This document shows, piece by piece, positions 24,980 to 32,581 of a stretch of 38,770 nucleotides of DNA (position 1 is the first letter of the stretch; each line of letters starts with the position of its first letter). The position numbers and the translations under genes are program-made. Location of the stretch: assembly GCA_006844765.1 (NCBI GenBank), contig SPJV01000120.1, positions 1 through 38,770 of the forward strand, in the 5' to 3' direction. The notes under the pieces are model-generated. The model had not been told where the DNA came from. It saw only the letters and a program-made list of their open reading frames with translations, and ran no database searches. This DNA comes from Alphaproteobacteria bacterium (GTDB lineage: Bacteria > Pseudomonadota > Alphaproteobacteria > UBA8366 > Aestuariispiraceae).

Positions 24980-26224
24980 TTAATCAAGCAGGTCGGGTTC
25001 CATTGGATAGGAAGACAGCAATTCAAAGCCGTCTTCCGTGACCAATACCTGTTCTTCCAGTTTCACACCATCCCGCTCGCCCTTTGGCCCCATATAGCTT
25101 TCAATGGTCACCACCATTCCGGCTTCAAGAACCCCATCATAGGGATTGGCACCGCGATGGGTCGGGTCGATCTTGGGATATTCATCACACATCCCGACCC
25201 CATGCAGGATGCAGGGATAGGCATTTTCCTGGCATTCTTCCGGAATTGGAAAGGCCAAATCCTGAAATTCGCGAAACCCGAGGCCGGGACGAACCAGCGC
25301 CAGATTATGCTGAATTTCGTCATAGGCCATGCGGTAGATCTGTTTTTGCCGCACCGTCGGCTTATCCGGCCCGCAATGGAAAGTCCGGGACACATCGCAG
25401 AAATAGCCGAAGGGACCAACCATATCCGTATCAAAGCCCACCAGGTCACCGGATTGGATCACCCGTTGAGACGCTTCCTGAAGCCACGGATTGATTCTGT
25501 CGCCGGAAGCCAGCATACGCCCGTCATGCCATTCGCCGCGATTGGCCAAATTGGTGTAGTTCAACAATCCCCAAAGCTGCAATTCGGTCACGCCTGGACG
25601 CAGCGCTTCCTTCATCTTCGCGATACCATGTTCCGCCACGGAAATGGCCCATTTGATGCAGGCAATCTCATCCGGGGATTTTATGATCCGCGCTTTCTCT
25701 GAGAGCGCGATCCCATCCACCACCTCCAGTCCTCGCTGCAAGCAGGCCTGGGTCACACTCGGGTTCACATATTCAATCGCAACCCGGCGGCTATCAGAGC
25801 CGATCTCATCCAGATAAGCTACCAGATCATCGGCCAGCAAGCGGGCATTATCCGCCAAGTTATCCGCAGCGTCGAAGAAGGAGATATGGCGCGCCGGCGC
25901 CGCACGGTTGATCAACGGCAGACCTTCCGCATAGGCGCCGTGAATGACGGTCGGCCCTTCCTGCCCCATGAACAGATAGGTGGTCGGTATCCGTGATTGG
26001 AAAAGCGCATAGGTGCTGTAATCAACGGCATAGCGAAGACTGATCGGGTTGACGATCACCAGTGCCGCGACATCGGCCTTTCGCATCTGTTCCCGCAAGC
26101 GCTCTGCCCGATAGCGGAGGAGCCGATCATGATCGATCTCCGGCAAATCGCGAAATTTGCGGAGGTCGCTCCAATCATCGGACATCACGAATGTATCGGG
26201 CGAGGGTATTACTATCTCGGCCAT
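24980..26224 (-). CDS. M24 metallopeptidase-fold protein, DddP-like (candidate DMSP lyase)
   Basis: The 414-residue protein has the N-terminal creatinase-like domain (to about 170) and the pita-bread M24 domain. Metal positions are Asp265, Asp267, Asp277, His341, Glu375 and Glu390. In DddP the metal ligands I recall are D295, D297, D307, H371, E406 and E421, giving an almost constant offset of 30-31. The proposed DddP catalytic Asp377 and Tyr366 match Asp347 (HGVGMCDEYP) and Tyr336. Cleavage of dimethylsulfoniopropionate to dimethylsulfide and acrylate is therefore a real possibility. Plain Xaa-Pro peptidase activity remains the alternative, because many M24 relatives are uncharacterised. A strong GGAGGAG precedes the ATG. 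Confidence 0.8.
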   Translation of the reverse strand: MAEIVIPSPDTFVMSDDWSDLRKFRDLPEIDHDRLLRYRAERLREQMRKADVAALVIVNPISLRYAVDYSTYALFQSRIPTTYLFMGQEGPTVIHGAYAEGLPLINRAAPARHISFFDAADNLADNARLLADDLVAYLDEIGSDSRRVAIEYVNPSVTQACLQRGLEVVDGIALSEKARIIKSPDEIACIKWAISVAEHGIAKMKEALRPGVTELQLWGLLNYTNLANRGEWHDGRMLASGDRINPWLQEASQRVIQSGDLVGFDTDMVGPFGYFCDVSRTFHCGPDKPTVRQKQIYRMAYDEIQHNLALVRPGLGFREFQDLAFPIPEECQENAYPCILHGVGMCDEYPKIDPTHRGANPYDGVLEAGMVVTIESYMGPKGERDGVKLEEQVLVTEDGFELLSSYPMEPDLLD

Positions 26225-26397
26225 CGCGTTTTACTCCTCCACGGACCAAGGTTTCCCTATGCCGGATCGGGCAAGAAGTTACGTTTCTTGTCAATTCAGA
26301 TTGCGACCGTTTCGATCCATTTGTTACCCAATCGGGAATCCGGTATTGAGGCAGACATAAATTGCGTCCTGACAAAGGCTGAGAAGAGGCTCCGATA

Positions 26398-26949
26398 ATG
26401 ACCTACACAGTTTCGAAATACTCTCCCCTGCAACGCCTGTTGCATTGGGGGATCGGGCTCATTGTCCTGGCTGTCTTGGCGGGAGGCCTGGCAATGGGTT
26501 TCCTGGGCTTTAAGGGCGTGACGGAGCAATTAGGCGAAACCGGTCGCAATCTTCTTTATCTGCTTCATAAGAGCTTCGGATTGCTTATCCTCGCCGCAAT
26601 GGTGTTGCGGATTATCGTCAGAATTCGCAAAGGAGCGCCGGATTACGATCCCCCTCTGACGCGGATGGAATCGCTTGCCAGCATGGCGGTGCATAAGGGG
26701 CTCTATCTCTCGCTTTTCGCCATGCCGATTTTCGGCTGGTTGGCCACAGATGCACTTGATTACCCCGTCAGTTTCTTTGCTGTGTCCATCCCGCAATTCA
26801 TCGACAAGGATCCGGAACTAGGCGGGCTACTCTATGAGCTGCATGAGATTTTCGGATGGGTTCTACTGAGCCTGATCGTCGTTCATATCGGCGCTGCCCT
26901 GATGCATTTCTTCGTCAAACGAGACACGGTTTTGCACCGAATGCTATAG
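26398..26949 (+). CDS. Cytochrome b561 family protein
   Basis: A 183-residue four-helix inner-membrane b-type cytochrome. It starts YSPLQRLLHWGIGL, the family signature with a heme-ligating His16. Further histidines lie in helices two to four (LYLLHKSFGLL, AVHKGLYLSL, LYELHEIFGWVLLSLIVVHIGAALMHFF). Bacterial members can oxidise quinol and pass electrons to superoxide or to periplasmic partners. AGAGG precedes the ATG. It is divergent from the DddP-like gene and 148 bp ahead of opgH; operon membership with opgH is doubtful. Confidence 0.92.
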   Translation: MTYTVSKYSPLQRLLHWGIGLIVLAVLAGGLAMGFLGFKGVTEQLGETGRNLLYLLHKSFGLLILAAMVLRIIVRIRKGAPDYDPPLTRMESLASMAVHKGLYLSLFAMPIFGWLATDALDYPVSFFAVSIPQFIDKDPELGGLLYELHEIFGWVLLSLIVVHIGAALMHFFVKRDTVLHRML

Positions 26950-27097
26950 GCGGCACTGCCCCACCGCTAACATTCGGTAAACTTATTGAGAACTAGGTCT
27001 CTTTCGGGGCCAATTGCTGTTGAAGTCCATGTGGAATTGGGGCCTATCTTTGCTGCCGACAAGTGTCGGCCCGTTCCTGGCAATCGAGGCAGCATAG

Positions 27098-28888
27098 ATG
27101 AGTTCTGGAGAATCAATCCCGGCTGGCGAAGCCGAAATCCTGTTGGAAAACACTGACACGGACCGCAGTCGTCCCTATCAGTGGCGCCGTGTCCTGGTCT
27201 TAGGTCTCAACCTTGCGACCATCGGAGGTCTCGCGTCAGCGATGGCCTATCTGCTGTCGTCGGGCGGCTGGAGCCTCATCGATATTCTGATGCTGGTTTC
27301 CTTCATCTCGACCATGCCGTGGATTTCCCTCGGCTTCTGGAATGCCTTGATCGGGTTTTTCATCCTGCTGTTTACGAAAGATCCGGCAGGGTTCGTCACC
27401 CCGGGAATTCGCACTGCGTCGGATACTGACCGCATCTCCTCCCGCATCGCCATTGCCATGACCATCCGGAACGAAAAAACATCCGAGGCGCTCGCGCGGA
27501 TGCGGGTTCTGAAGGCAGAGCTGGATGCCAGCGCGGACGCTGACCGCTTCGACTATCACATACTCAGCGACACCTCAGAAGATGCCATCGCTGCTGAAGA
27601 AGAGGCCTCCATACAGGCCTGGCAGGCTGCTGCGCAGGACCCGAGCCGCATACACTATCGCCGCCGCACCGATAACGCTGGCTTCAAGGCCGGCAACGTC
27701 TGGGAATTCGTGACCCGCTGCGAAGATGATTATGATTTCTTCGTCCCGCTTGATGCCGACAGCTTGATGTCCGGCGCCGCGGTGGCTCGCCTTGTCCGGA
27801 CGATCGAAGTCAATCCCCGGATTGGTATCCTGCAGGGCTTGGTCGTCGGTCGCCCCGCAGAGAGTTTCTTCACCCGTGTTTTCCAGTTCGGCATGCGCCA
27901 TGGCATGCGTTCCTACACAACGGGAAGTGCCTGGTGGCATGGCGACTGTGGGCCTTTCTGGGGCCATAACGCTATTATCCGCATGCGACCCTTCAAGGCG
28001 CATTGCGCGTTGCCAATGATCCCCGGCAATCACACGCTGAGCGGCTATGTCCTGAGCCATGACCAGGTCGAAGCCGTTTTAATGCGTCGCGCTGGGTATG
28101 AGGTCCGGGTGATCGCCGAAGAAGATGAAAGCTGGGAGGACAATCCCCCCACCCTGCCCGACTTCATCAAACGCGATCTGCGTTGGTGTCAGGGCAACAT
28201 GCAATACTGGTGGTTGCTCAGAATGCCCGGCCTGCCTTTCATGAGCCGCGTACAGCTTCTGCTCGCTATTCTGATGTATGTCGGAGCACCGGGTTGGGTG
28301 TTGTTCATCATCCTGGGCGTCACTCAGCTGGCGCTTTACCCCACAACCAACTTCCCGGTGCAAGTGGGGTGGGGACTTTTCGCCGTCATCATTTCCATGA
28401 GCTTGATGCCCAAGATCGTCGGTGTGGCCAGCATCTTAATCAGCAAACGGAACCGTCAGCGCTATGGCGGCGGCATTCGCGTCATTATCGGCGCCGGTAT
28501 GGAATTTCTGTTCTCCGCCCTTCTGGCGCCGGTCGTCAGCTTCGCCCAAGCGCGATTCATGACTGGTCTGCTATTCGGCAAGACAATTGGTTGGGGCACC
28601 CAACGTCGGGAAAGCGTTGTTCTTGGCTTCTGGGAAGCCTGTCGGGGCCTTTGGCAACCGACCCTGTTCGGGTTGCTGATCCTCGGCTCCCTCGCCCTAA
28701 CGAACCCGGGGTTCATCGTCTGGGCACTGCCGATCCTGTTGAGCCTTGTGGGATCTGTTCCGCTGGCAGTCGGCACCGCCTCTGCCCATCTTAATCGCTG
28801 GACAGCGTGGCTGGGACTTTGCGACATTCCGGAAGACCGGATCGCCGCCCCTACCCTGCAAAGGTTGGAAGAAAACGCTGCTGCTTGA
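27098..28888 (+). CDS. opgH: Glucans biosynthesis glucosyltransferase H
   Basis: This inner-membrane family-2 glucosyltransferase makes the beta-glucan backbone of osmoregulated periplasmic glucans from UDP-glucose. The 596 residues include two N-terminal membrane helices (about 28-50 and 60-90) and a cytoplasmic catalytic domain. Motifs are DTSED, VPLDADSLMSG (DxD), EEDESWEDNPP (the general base) and RDLRWCQGNMQYWWLL (the Q/RxxRW-type motif). Several C-terminal helices follow. The protein is shorter than the 847-residue E. coli OpgH, mainly at the N-terminus, as in other alphaproteobacteria. The usual partner opgG is absent here, but the convergent neighbour is opgC. Confidence 0.94.
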   Translation: MSSGESIPAGEAEILLENTDTDRSRPYQWRRVLVLGLNLATIGGLASAMAYLLSSGGWSLIDILMLVSFISTMPWISLGFWNALIGFFILLFTKDPAGFVTPGIRTASDTDRISSRIAIAMTIRNEKTSEALARMRVLKAELDASADADRFDYHILSDTSEDAIAAEEEASIQAWQAAAQDPSRIHYRRRTDNAGFKAGNVWEFVTRCEDDYDFFVPLDADSLMSGAAVARLVRTIEVNPRIGILQGLVVGRPAESFFTRVFQFGMRHGMRSYTTGSAWWHGDCGPFWGHNAIIRMRPFKAHCALPMIPGNHTLSGYVLSHDQVEAVLMRRAGYEVRVIAEEDESWEDNPPTLPDFIKRDLRWCQGNMQYWWLLRMPGLPFMSRVQLLLAILMYVGAPGWVLFIILGVTQLALYPTTNFPVQVGWGLFAVIISMSLMPKIVGVASILISKRNRQRYGGGIRVIIGAGMEFLFSALLAPVVSFAQARFMTGLLFGKTIGWGTQRRESVVLGFWEACRGLWQPTLFGLLILGSLALTNPGFIVWALPILLSLVGSVPLAVGTASAHLNRWTAWLGLCDIPEDRIAAPTLQRLEENAAA

Positions 28889-28899
28889 TGGTGTTGTGA

Positions 28900-28924
28900 A
28901 CGGCCTAGGTAACTCCTAGGCCGT
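28900..28924. terminator. Perfect hairpin between opgH and opgC
   Basis: A perfect 10-bp stem (ACGGCCTAGG / CCTAGGCCGT) with a 5-nt loop lies 12 nt past the opgH stop, and its right arm includes the opgC stop codon. No clear T-tract follows on either strand, so its action may be Rho-independent in part or merely mRNA-protecting. Its central place between convergent genes suits a bidirectional element. Confidence 0.6.
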
Positions 28925-30037
28925 CATCATCTTCCGCCAGGGCTGGCGCTTCAACATCGTGCACCAATAGGCAAACAGCACGACGATTGACAGCCCCAGG
29001 ATGTTGACCAGGAAGAAGCTCCAACCAGTCCGACCGAGAAGGTCGAGCATCATGCCGGCAACCCGGGCCAATCCCATGGAGAGCAGGAATACCGGCAAGG
29101 AGTTCCGTCCGACTGTCACAATCGGATCCGCCCATTTCATCAGCAGGATATGCTCCCGCCCCCGGACAATGGACACCGCAATATAGGCGAGTGCCAGGAA
29201 GTGGATATAGCGGATGATCCCGAAATCCGTCTTGCTCCGCAGGAACCAGATAGCTTCCCTGATATCGAGCAAAAACTGATAGTCCTGGGCAATCGCCCAG
29301 CGGGACAGCGGAATGTTGACCACAACAAAGACAATCGCGGCAATCAACAGCCCCTTATTAAAGGGCGGCGGCTTGATCCATCCCAAGGCAAAGGCAAAGC
29401 CGGTAAAGAACAGCAGCTGCCACCCCATCGGATTGAAGAACCACTCCCGGTCTACGCCACGCGGCACATCGCCGGGAAATCCCCAACCGAGCGAATAGTT
29501 CAATGTATAAAGCACGACACAAAAGCTGATCGCCAGCAGGTGATGGATCCGGGACAATGCCATTACCACCGGGATCAAAATCAACGCACCCAGATACATC
29601 GGCAGAATATCGAAATAGTTCGGGACATAGGTCAGGGTAAACAGCCCCAACATCCCTTCCATAGCATTCGAGTAGAACCAGGTGATCCCAAGCTGATCCA
29701 TGTAGTTGCGGGCATCGAGCCACACCGTCCCGGCGGCAACGACGGTCGCAATGAAGAAGAACATCGCAATATGGGCCGCATAGATCTGCCAGATGCGATA
29801 AAAAATGCGCACAGTGCCATACCAAAAACTTGCGCGAATAAAGGTGCTCCCAAACGCCAACGCAGCCGCGAAGCCGGAGCAAAAAACGAACATCTCCGTC
29901 GCATCAGACCAGCCATAGCGTGCCGGGATGAAGCGTGCCCAGAGATTACCCGGGACATGGGCCATAAAGATAATCAACATCGCGCTGCCCCGAAAAAAAT
30001 CGAGACGCGGATCACGTTTTGAAGGATTGGACGACAT
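28916..30037 (-). CDS. opgC: OpgC family acyltransferase
   Basis: The 373-residue inner-membrane protein has about ten hydrophobic segments and the OpgC start DPRLDFFRGSAMLIIFMAHVPGN. There a conserved His after the first helix is the expected acyl-transfer residue. GWSDATEMFVFCSGFAAALAFG is also diagnostic. OpgC adds succinyl groups to periplasmic glucans. It converges on opgH, separated by a 27-bp gap, so the two are linked by place rather than by transcript. The ribosome binding site is weak (AGG-like). The folE gene lies immediately downstream of its start, in the same orientation but upstream in transcription. Confidence 0.9.
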   Translation of the reverse strand: MSSNPSKRDPRLDFFRGSAMLIIFMAHVPGNLWARFIPARYGWSDATEMFVFCSGFAAALAFGSTFIRASFWYGTVRIFYRIWQIYAAHIAMFFFIATVVAAGTVWLDARNYMDQLGITWFYSNAMEGMLGLFTLTYVPNYFDILPMYLGALILIPVVMALSRIHHLLAISFCVVLYTLNYSLGWGFPGDVPRGVDREWFFNPMGWQLLFFTGFAFALGWIKPPPFNKGLLIAAIVFVVVNIPLSRWAIAQDYQFLLDIREAIWFLRSKTDFGIIRYIHFLALAYIAVSIVRGREHILLMKWADPIVTVGRNSLPVFLLSMGLARVAGMMLDLLGRTGWSFFLVNILGLSIVVLFAYWCTMLKRQPWRKMMTA

Positions 30038-30084
30038 AATACGCCTATCTGATCTAACGAAGTTTGTCGGAACCCTGGCTGGGA

Positions 30085-30786
30085 TCAGACGCCGGGTGCC
30101 GGTTCGATCAGACGAAGAAACCGAGTTTCCAGATGCGGTTTTTCCTCAAACTCACCCCGGAAGACGGTCGTTACAGTCCGAACACGCTTCTTAGCGATAC
30201 CCCGGGTCGCCATGCATTGATGACTGGCATCAATCACGATCGCCAAGCCACGTGGCGCCAGAACCTTTTCAATCGTATCGGCAATCTGTGCGGTGAAGCT
30301 TTCCTGGGTCTGAAGCCGGCTTGCAAAGATATCCACGACCCGCGCCAGTTTCGACAGGCCGACCACGCGATCAGAAGGGATATAGGCGATATGCGCCGTC
30401 CCATGGATCGGGATCATGTGATGTTCGCAATGGCTGTCGAAATCGACATCCTTCAGCAGCACCATGTCATCATAACCGTCGACTTCCTCAAAAGTCCGGC
30501 CAAGGACATCTTCCGGATCTTCGTTATAGCCGCGAAACTGCTCATCCCAAGCGCGCAGGACCCGGTCCGGCGTCCCCACAAGCCCTTCACGATCCGGATC
30601 ATCACCAATATATTCGAGAAGAAAGCGAATACAGCCCAGCGCATGTTTGCGCTTTTGGTCCGCCGTCATCGTGTCGGTAAGCCCGCGCCCGATTTCGTCA
30701 GACACCGCTTCCGCATCATTCACGGGTGCTTGTTTCAGCCCCACAACCTCAGCCCGATCCAGTTCCGAAAGACGACTTTCACTCAT
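30085..30786 (-). CDS. folE: GTP cyclohydrolase I
   Basis: The enzyme converts GTP to 7,8-dihydroneopterin triphosphate, the first step of folate and other pterins. The 233-residue protein has the FolE core with zinc ligands Cys120 and His123 (SHCEHH) and Cys191 (CMATRG). GVPD-type GLVGTPDRVLRAW and VVGLSKLARVVDIFA are also typical. An N-terminal extension of about 40 residues precedes the core. ATG at 30786 with GGAAG 8 nt upstream is chosen over a TTG five codons earlier. It is probably cotranscribed with opgC (47-bp gap). It diverges from a run of genes with a pterin-synthase-like protein, so it may feed that pathway as well as folate. Confidence 0.96.
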   Translation of the reverse strand: MSESRLSELDRAEVVGLKQAPVNDAEAVSDEIGRGLTDTMTADQKRKHALGCIRFLLEYIGDDPDREGLVGTPDRVLRAWDEQFRGYNEDPEDVLGRTFEEVDGYDDMVLLKDVDFDSHCEHHMIPIHGTAHIAYIPSDRVVGLSKLARVVDIFASRLQTQESFTAQIADTIEKVLAPRGLAIVIDASHQCMATRGIAKKRVRTVTTVFRGEFEEKPHLETRFLRLIEPAPGV

Positions 30787-30976
30787 ATTTAAAGCTTCCA
30801 ATTCTTCTCAATATCTGACCGCTAACGACAACCACAACCAGCCTAGAAAGGGGCAGAACAGCAACACGTTACCGGCTTGAGGGTATCGCATACTTTGTAA
30901 GGCCCTGAAAATGCCAACTGCATCAAAATCCCCCATTCCGCTTTCACAATGTGTTTACAATCACAGTGCGCCCGCT

Positions 30977-31038
30977 TTCCAGATCAAAGTTCGGGTGCAA
31001 AATTCAGATGCAAAGTTCAGATGCAAAATTCAGGGGCA
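30977..31038. repeat. 13-bp tandem repeats upstream of the pterin-like gene cluster
   Basis: Consecutive 13-mers read TTCGGGTGCAAAA (30990), TTCAGATGCAAAG (31003) and TTCAGATGCAAAA (31016), then a partial TTCAGGGGCA (31029). A degenerate copy TTCCAGATCAAAG precedes them (30977). The two central copies differ at one base. The array lies 85 bp before the first gene of the right-hand cluster and inside a 336-bp gap with no credible gene. It may be a set of regulator-binding repeats or a slippage-prone tract. The 13-bp period is not a multiple of the helical turn. Confidence 0.9.
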
Positions 31039-31122
31039 CCGCCTAGACTACGCCCTTGTCGAATTCGGCTGCACTGGCGCCACCAATAACTCACACACCT
31101 AAAGACCGGCCCCTGCATAAAC

Positions 31123-32103
31123 ATGAGCACAGAAAAGAATAAATCAGCCTCTGCATATTGGGTAACCAACCCCAAGCAGGGCGAAATCCGTGCGGAAGCG
31201 TTGAACGAATGCCAACCGAATGAGGTTCTGGTTCGGATGCTCTATAGCGGCATCAGCCGGGGTACGGAGACAACAGTCTGGCGCGGCGGTGTGCCGGAAA
31301 GTCAGTATGACCGGATGCGGGCCCCCTTTCAGGCAGGCGATTTTCCGTTCCCGGTCAAATACGGATATATGGCCGTCGGTCAGGTCGAAGAGGGAGAGAG
31401 CGCCCTAATCGGCAAAACCGTCTTCTGCCTTCACCCTCATCAAAGCCGGTTCACAATCCCCAGACAGTCCGTGACCATCGTGCCGGAGAATATCCCGGCA
31501 GCACGCGCGATCCTGGCCGCCAATATGGAAACCGCCGTCAATGCGACCTGGGATGGCCTGCCTAGAACCGGTGACAAGATCTCCGTCATCGGTGCCGGTA
31601 CCGTCGGATGCCTGACCGCCTGGTTGCTTGGCCAAATACCGGGAACCGATGTCGAACTTATTGATCTGGAGCCGACCCGCGAAGCTATCGCGGAGGCACT
31701 CGGCATGCGGTTTTCGACACCGGACAATGCCGCCAAGGACCGCGATTTGGTATTTCACGCTTCCGGCAATCCTGCAGGCCTCGTCAGCGCCCTAGAGATC
31801 ATTGGGGCGGAAGGCAGCATTGTTGAAATGTCCTGGTATGGCGATAAACAGGTCTCCCTGCCGCTGGGAGAAGCCTTTCACGACCGGCGCATCAAGATCA
31901 TATCTTCGCAGGTCGGCAATCTACCGGCGGACCGTAGGGCGCGTTGGAACCATGCGAGGCGGATGCAGACGGCATTGGAGCTTCTGCAGGACCCGGTACT
32001 GGATGTCCTGATCACCGGCGAAGATGATTTTACCGACCTACCAACCGTCTTCGAAAAACTTGCAACAGCGCGGGATGCGCTCTGCCATCGAATACGCTAC
32101 TAG
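31123..32103 (+). CDS. MDR-superfamily dehydrogenase, BchC-like, without zinc ligands
   Basis: The 326-residue protein has a GroES-like N-terminal domain and a Rossmann domain with VIGAGTVGCLTAWLLG. An Asp near the end of beta-2 (VELIDLEP) suggests NAD(H). Unlike zinc alcohol dehydrogenases, the catalytic Cys is replaced (YSGISRGTE, Ser45) and the usual GHE motif is changed (KYGYMAVGQV). The structural-zinc cysteines are missing, so it should act without zinc. This pattern recalls BchC-like MDR enzymes that oxidise a side-chain hydroxyl. It is the first gene of the right-hand pterin-like run, and a side chain of a pterin is a plausible substrate. The next gene starts 72 bp later. Confidence 0.8.
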   Translation: MSTEKNKSASAYWVTNPKQGEIRAEALNECQPNEVLVRMLYSGISRGTETTVWRGGVPESQYDRMRAPFQAGDFPFPVKYGYMAVGQVEEGESALIGKTVFCLHPHQSRFTIPRQSVTIVPENIPAARAILAANMETAVNATWDGLPRTGDKISVIGAGTVGCLTAWLLGQIPGTDVELIDLEPTREAIAEALGMRFSTPDNAAKDRDLVFHASGNPAGLVSALEIIGAEGSIVEMSWYGDKQVSLPLGEAFHDRRIKIISSQVGNLPADRRARWNHARRMQTALELLQDPVLDVLITGEDDFTDLPTVFEKLATARDALCHRIRY

Positions 32104-32175
32104 AGCGCAACAATCAGTCACCAGCATCATAATCCGGGTTCAATACCCCAATTCATAGCTAAGGAGAGTTTCGCC

Positions 32176-32574
32176 GTGTTTTCCGTTCGTGTCAGAGACC
32201 ATTTCATGATCGCGCACAGCTTTCAGGGCGCCGTATTCGGGCCCGCTCAGGCCATGCATGGGGCGACCTATGTCGTCGACGCGGAGTTCTGGCGGCCCGA
32301 ACTGGATTCGGATGGCATCGTCGTTGATATCGGCCGCGCCTGCGAAACCTTAAAGGCCACCTTGAGTGCGCTGAACTTCAAGAACCTCGATGAAGAATCT
32401 GAATTTGCAGGGAAAAACACGACCACCGAATTCCTGGCCAAGGTCATCTTCGACAAAATGAAGGCCCAGATCGTAGCGGGAGCCCTCGGTGCGGAAGCGT
32501 CAGGTTTGACCCGGATGAAGATCAGCTTGAATGAATCTCACATCGCCTCCGCTGCTTACGAAGCGGACCTTTAG
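32176..32574 (+). CDS. 6-pyruvoyl-tetrahydropterin synthase / QueD-like protein, catalytic residues missing
   Basis: The 132-residue T-fold protein aligns by eye with QueD/PTPS. His14 (MIAHSF) and His28 (MHGATY) keep two zinc positions, but the third is Ala30 (HGA instead of HGH). The nucleophilic Cys position is Ala24, and the catalytic Asp-His pair (LDHHY in QueD) is replaced by LNFKN. The pterin-anchoring Glu is kept as Glu120 (SLNESH). It therefore probably binds a pterin but cannot perform standard PTPS chemistry. The start is GTG with AAGGAGAG at good distance. From memory, very similar proteins occur in actinobacterial clusters with RibD-like, glycosyltransferase and methyltransferase genes. 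The gap to the next gene is 7 bp. Confidence 0.83.
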   Translation: MFSVRVRDHFMIAHSFQGAVFGPAQAMHGATYVVDAEFWRPELDSDGIVVDIGRACETLKATLSALNFKNLDEESEFAGKNTTTEFLAKVIFDKMKAQIVAGALGAEASGLTRMKISLNESHIASAAYEADL

Positions 32575-32581
32575 GGAACCG

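Noticed and set aside
29150..30022. 290-codon open frame antisense to opgC
   Set aside because: The translation is polar and Gln/Arg/His-rich, as expected from the reverse of membrane-protein codons, and opgC is well supported.
30911..31102. 63-codon open frame covering the tandem repeats
   Set aside because: The 13-bp repeat unit is not a multiple of three, so the frame changes at each copy. There is no ribosome binding site and no family resemblance.
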